Shown here piece by piece: positions 63,401 to 64,000 of a stretch of DNA of 64,000 nt. Source of the stretch: Monoglobus pectinilyticus (GTDB taxonomy: Bacteria > Bacillota > Clostridia > Monoglobales > Monoglobaceae). Location of the stretch: the NCBI RefSeq assembly GCF_002874775.1, contig NZ_CP020991.1:372001-436000 (forward strand), read 5' to 3'. The position numbers and the translations under genes are program-made. Position 1 is the stretch's first letter. Each line of letters begins with the position of its first letter. The notes below the pieces were generated by a model. The model was not told the DNA's origin. It ran no database searches and worked only from the letters and a program-made list of their open reading frames with translations.

Positions 63401-63528
63401 AAATCAGCACAGTCATCGTATACATTTCGTTCAGTATTTATATCAACATCTGAACTTTCTGCAAAAACTCCCTGAACACTCACGGCACAAATAATAATAG
63501 ATAATATAATTGATAATAATTTTTTCAT
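60424..63528 (-). CDS. Large S-layer-homology (SLH) domain surface protein
   Basis: About 1034 residues with a signal peptide (MKKLLSIILSIIICAVSVQGVFA). An N-terminal region (about 30-160) has the shape of a discoidin/carbohydrate-binding jelly roll. Three SLH modules then follow: one with NLGLINGYSNSEFKPSGDITRAEF, one with FNDVTADYWGAGSIYALYSLGI and NGDENGNFNPELNISLQEA, and one with SRGDAAILMDNALDV. These anchor the protein to pyruvylated wall polymer. The remaining 600 or so residues hold repeated beta-rich segments of unknown role. The ATG at 63528 has GGAG about 8 bases upstream; the frame is open a further 28 codons without a site. Confidence 0.88.
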   Translation of the reverse strand: MKKLLSIILSIIICAVSVQGVFAESSDVDINTERNVYDDCADFSKVVAYSEGLSLDVVTDENKYAFSGDDTHIIRVTSDAEWLEYAVEPNGYFVFNTAFSPNEELSHFTFESSADGENWTSFNPIITVDDTEPSKWITVHYSLKKLPAEAKFIKIIFGNIGGTPWSPCIESIELKEHNTDEVGFADCVSTKYYNSTAKLKNLGLINGYSNSEFKPSGDITRAEFSAMMAKLLDLNSVYNPASLKQVFNDVTADYWGAGSIYALYSLGIVNGDENGNFNPELNISLQEAVKIMVSSLGYTAVANQNGGYPSGYMREASRLKLLKEIEDLKNEDSLSRGDAAILMDNALDVELIYQTSFGDGQNRYEYDGSTILNRYHGIYERRGEITDVGYASVFAEGAAKDGRFELNNQSYKTGDYDMLQYLGIMVTAYVKYDKDENDYTALYVEQDKNTKITEIDYNSYDRLDDGYLCYNGDDGREKRIAVGTNTKVIYNYKYQTRVGLIDNIDIKCGYLKVISNNVGSSYADYIMVYDYDTYIASDSSKLGGVLTDKYKGAVNFNLDEADTVILKYDNEKVLYTPEYKINKNEVVCIAKSEDGKIADIRISVDTDTGTVTNINSSEQEYTIGDKTYKLSNYFLDTNRTIDISSDTVTVYLDINGNIVDCRGAVSGERYGYLKSVSELNDVFGNTATLQIITESGKAEEIKATSKSSLNGSVSSVKSFFNLSPQLVKFSLKGDGTIAVLDTAVDLFGEVNTELFTRNYVSDSAKFYDTLNIFASKYQLSSETQVFVVPNDKSEIAKYEVSDLSRLLSDTAYNVQLFDLNDEYKVGAAVITLGTDDADIYNYSPVGVIINSGTYVNDEGDKCLSLKMFSGGEEKELLFDNDGATDRTNGWIDGYVNRDTKNGVNPFSTGEVLQYSERDGKCAAFRILLTKEQIYNNDYYEKNLADYGALSEELFYSELYTSLGIVDKKFSDKILLMGNTIQGYLRTIPLNGSVYVYDRRTKVLIKGDNSDIEQGGSVFVQMRYGIANTVLVIRN

Positions 63529-63556
63529 ATGTAAACTCCAAATTAAATTTGATTCT

Positions 63557-64000
63557 CTACTCAAAAGTATAGACCGTTTTTCCGTCTGATTCCATGGTCT
63601 TTTTAAGATCAATCATCCTTTGATTTTTGCTTCCCCTAAACCTTAACAATAAAGTTTTTTCAGACATTATGAACTTTCCGTCTATCAAAACATCAGCTAA
63701 ATTTAAAAGCCGCATAATGTCCTTATCCTCTTTAGCCATTTCATATAACTGTTCAAATGTATATCCGGAATAAACAGTTATGTTTTTTCCTAAACTTATA
63801 ATCTCTTCTGCAAGGTCAGCCAACGCCCCGGCCTGACAAAACGGCTCGCCTCCGGAAAAAGTTATTCCGCTCAGCAAAGGGTTTGCTTTAAATTCTTCCA
63901 AAACCTGTCCGCTGTCTACAATTGTTCCTCCGTTAAAATCATGGGTCTGAGGATTATGACAGCCATAACAGTGATGCGGACACCCCTGAACAAACAAAAC
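63557..64000 (-). CDS. nrdG: Anaerobic ribonucleoside-triphosphate reductase activating protein (5' end outside window)
   Basis: Radical-SAM activase that makes the glycyl radical on NrdD, needed for deoxynucleotide synthesis without oxygen. 147 residues are visible; the frame is open through the last base, so the start lies beyond 64000. The cluster motif is CPHHCYGCHNP (C-x3-C-x2-C), followed by GITFSGGEPFCQ and DVLIDGKF, all typical. nrdD would be expected upstream, outside the window. Confidence 0.93.
   Translation of the reverse strand, partial: VLFVQGCPHHCYGCHNPQTHDFNGGTIVDSGQVLEEFKANPLLSGITFSGGEPFCQAGALADLAEEIISLGKNITVYSGYTFEQLYEMAKEDKDIMRLLNLADVLIDGKFIMSEKTLLLRFRGSKNQRMIDLKKTMESDGKTVYTFE

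Noticed and set aside
1-64000. CRISPR array, tRNA or rRNA genes
   Set aside because: No direct-repeat array or cloverleaf was seen in the intergenic regions on either strand.

Overview
The window looks like chromosome of an anaerobic, endospore-forming Firmicute of class Clostridia. The DNA is AT-rich with strong AGGAGG-type ribosome binding sites. Sporulation genes are present (spoIIID, an alpha/beta small acid-soluble spore protein, spore photoproduct lyase, ytxC). Anaerobe markers are a V-type ATPase, a PerR-reverse rubrerythrin pair, indolepyruvate:ferredoxin oxidoreductase and the class III ribonucleotide reductase activase. Several secreted proteins carry copper-amine-oxidase-N-like or SLH domains, a combination common in gut Oscillospirales-type Clostridia. 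The exact genus is not claimed. No rRNA, tRNA, CRISPR array, insertion sequence or prophage was recognised.

Layout. 1-4.1 kb: end of a V-ATPase operon, spoIIID, citrate synthase, and a perR-rubrerythrin operon. 4.4-10.6 kb: accessory block with a HAD phosphatase, an HxlR regulator, a divergent three-gene operon (flavin/ferredoxin protein, zinc macrodomain, class M sirtuin), an NAD(P)-binding protein with a matching promoter, a tyrosine phosphatase and an esterase. 10.6-17.5 kb: gene-poor stretch, an ABC exporter, an RNHCP protein, an Fpg/Nei-like protein lacking the N-terminal proline, a methyltransferase, a P-loop kinase-like protein and an acetyltransferase. 17.5-24.5 kb: minus-strand housekeeping run trmFO, topA, dprA, an rRNA methyltransferase, rplT, rpmI, infC with an L20-type leader. 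24.6-35.8 kb: DHHW-family surface protein, ung, a lipoprotein, a metal ABC transporter, tig-clpP-clpX, a phosphoesterase, DUF1540, thrC. 36-45.2 kb: pgi, a spore protein gene, and a long minus-strand operon (symporter, paaK, iorA, iorB, ACT protein, methionine gamma-lyase-family enzyme, Cys-rich protein) that appears to process aryl or 2-oxo acids. 45.3-53.9 kb: ytxC, an M20 amidohydrolase, rnmV, rlmD, a diguanylate cyclase, splB and a thioredoxin-reductase-like flavoprotein without the redox cysteines. 54-64 kb: cell-surface proteins, a CPBP protease, an ECF S component with DUF1893, a large SLH protein and the 3' part of nrdG.

The most unusual part is 5.1-8.7 kb. A writer/eraser pair for protein ADP-ribosylation (SirTM and zinc macrodomain) is co-transcribed with a PNPOx-like protein bearing two [4Fe-4S] clusters. 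It sits next to an HxlR regulator whose probable operator recurs in exact register before the NAD(P)-binding gene. None of the lipoyl-carrier genes known from other SirTM operons is visible. Other points of note are ATA start codons inferred for infC and for a membrane protein, and a 17-base sequence shared by the perR leader and the NAD(P)-binding gene promoter.
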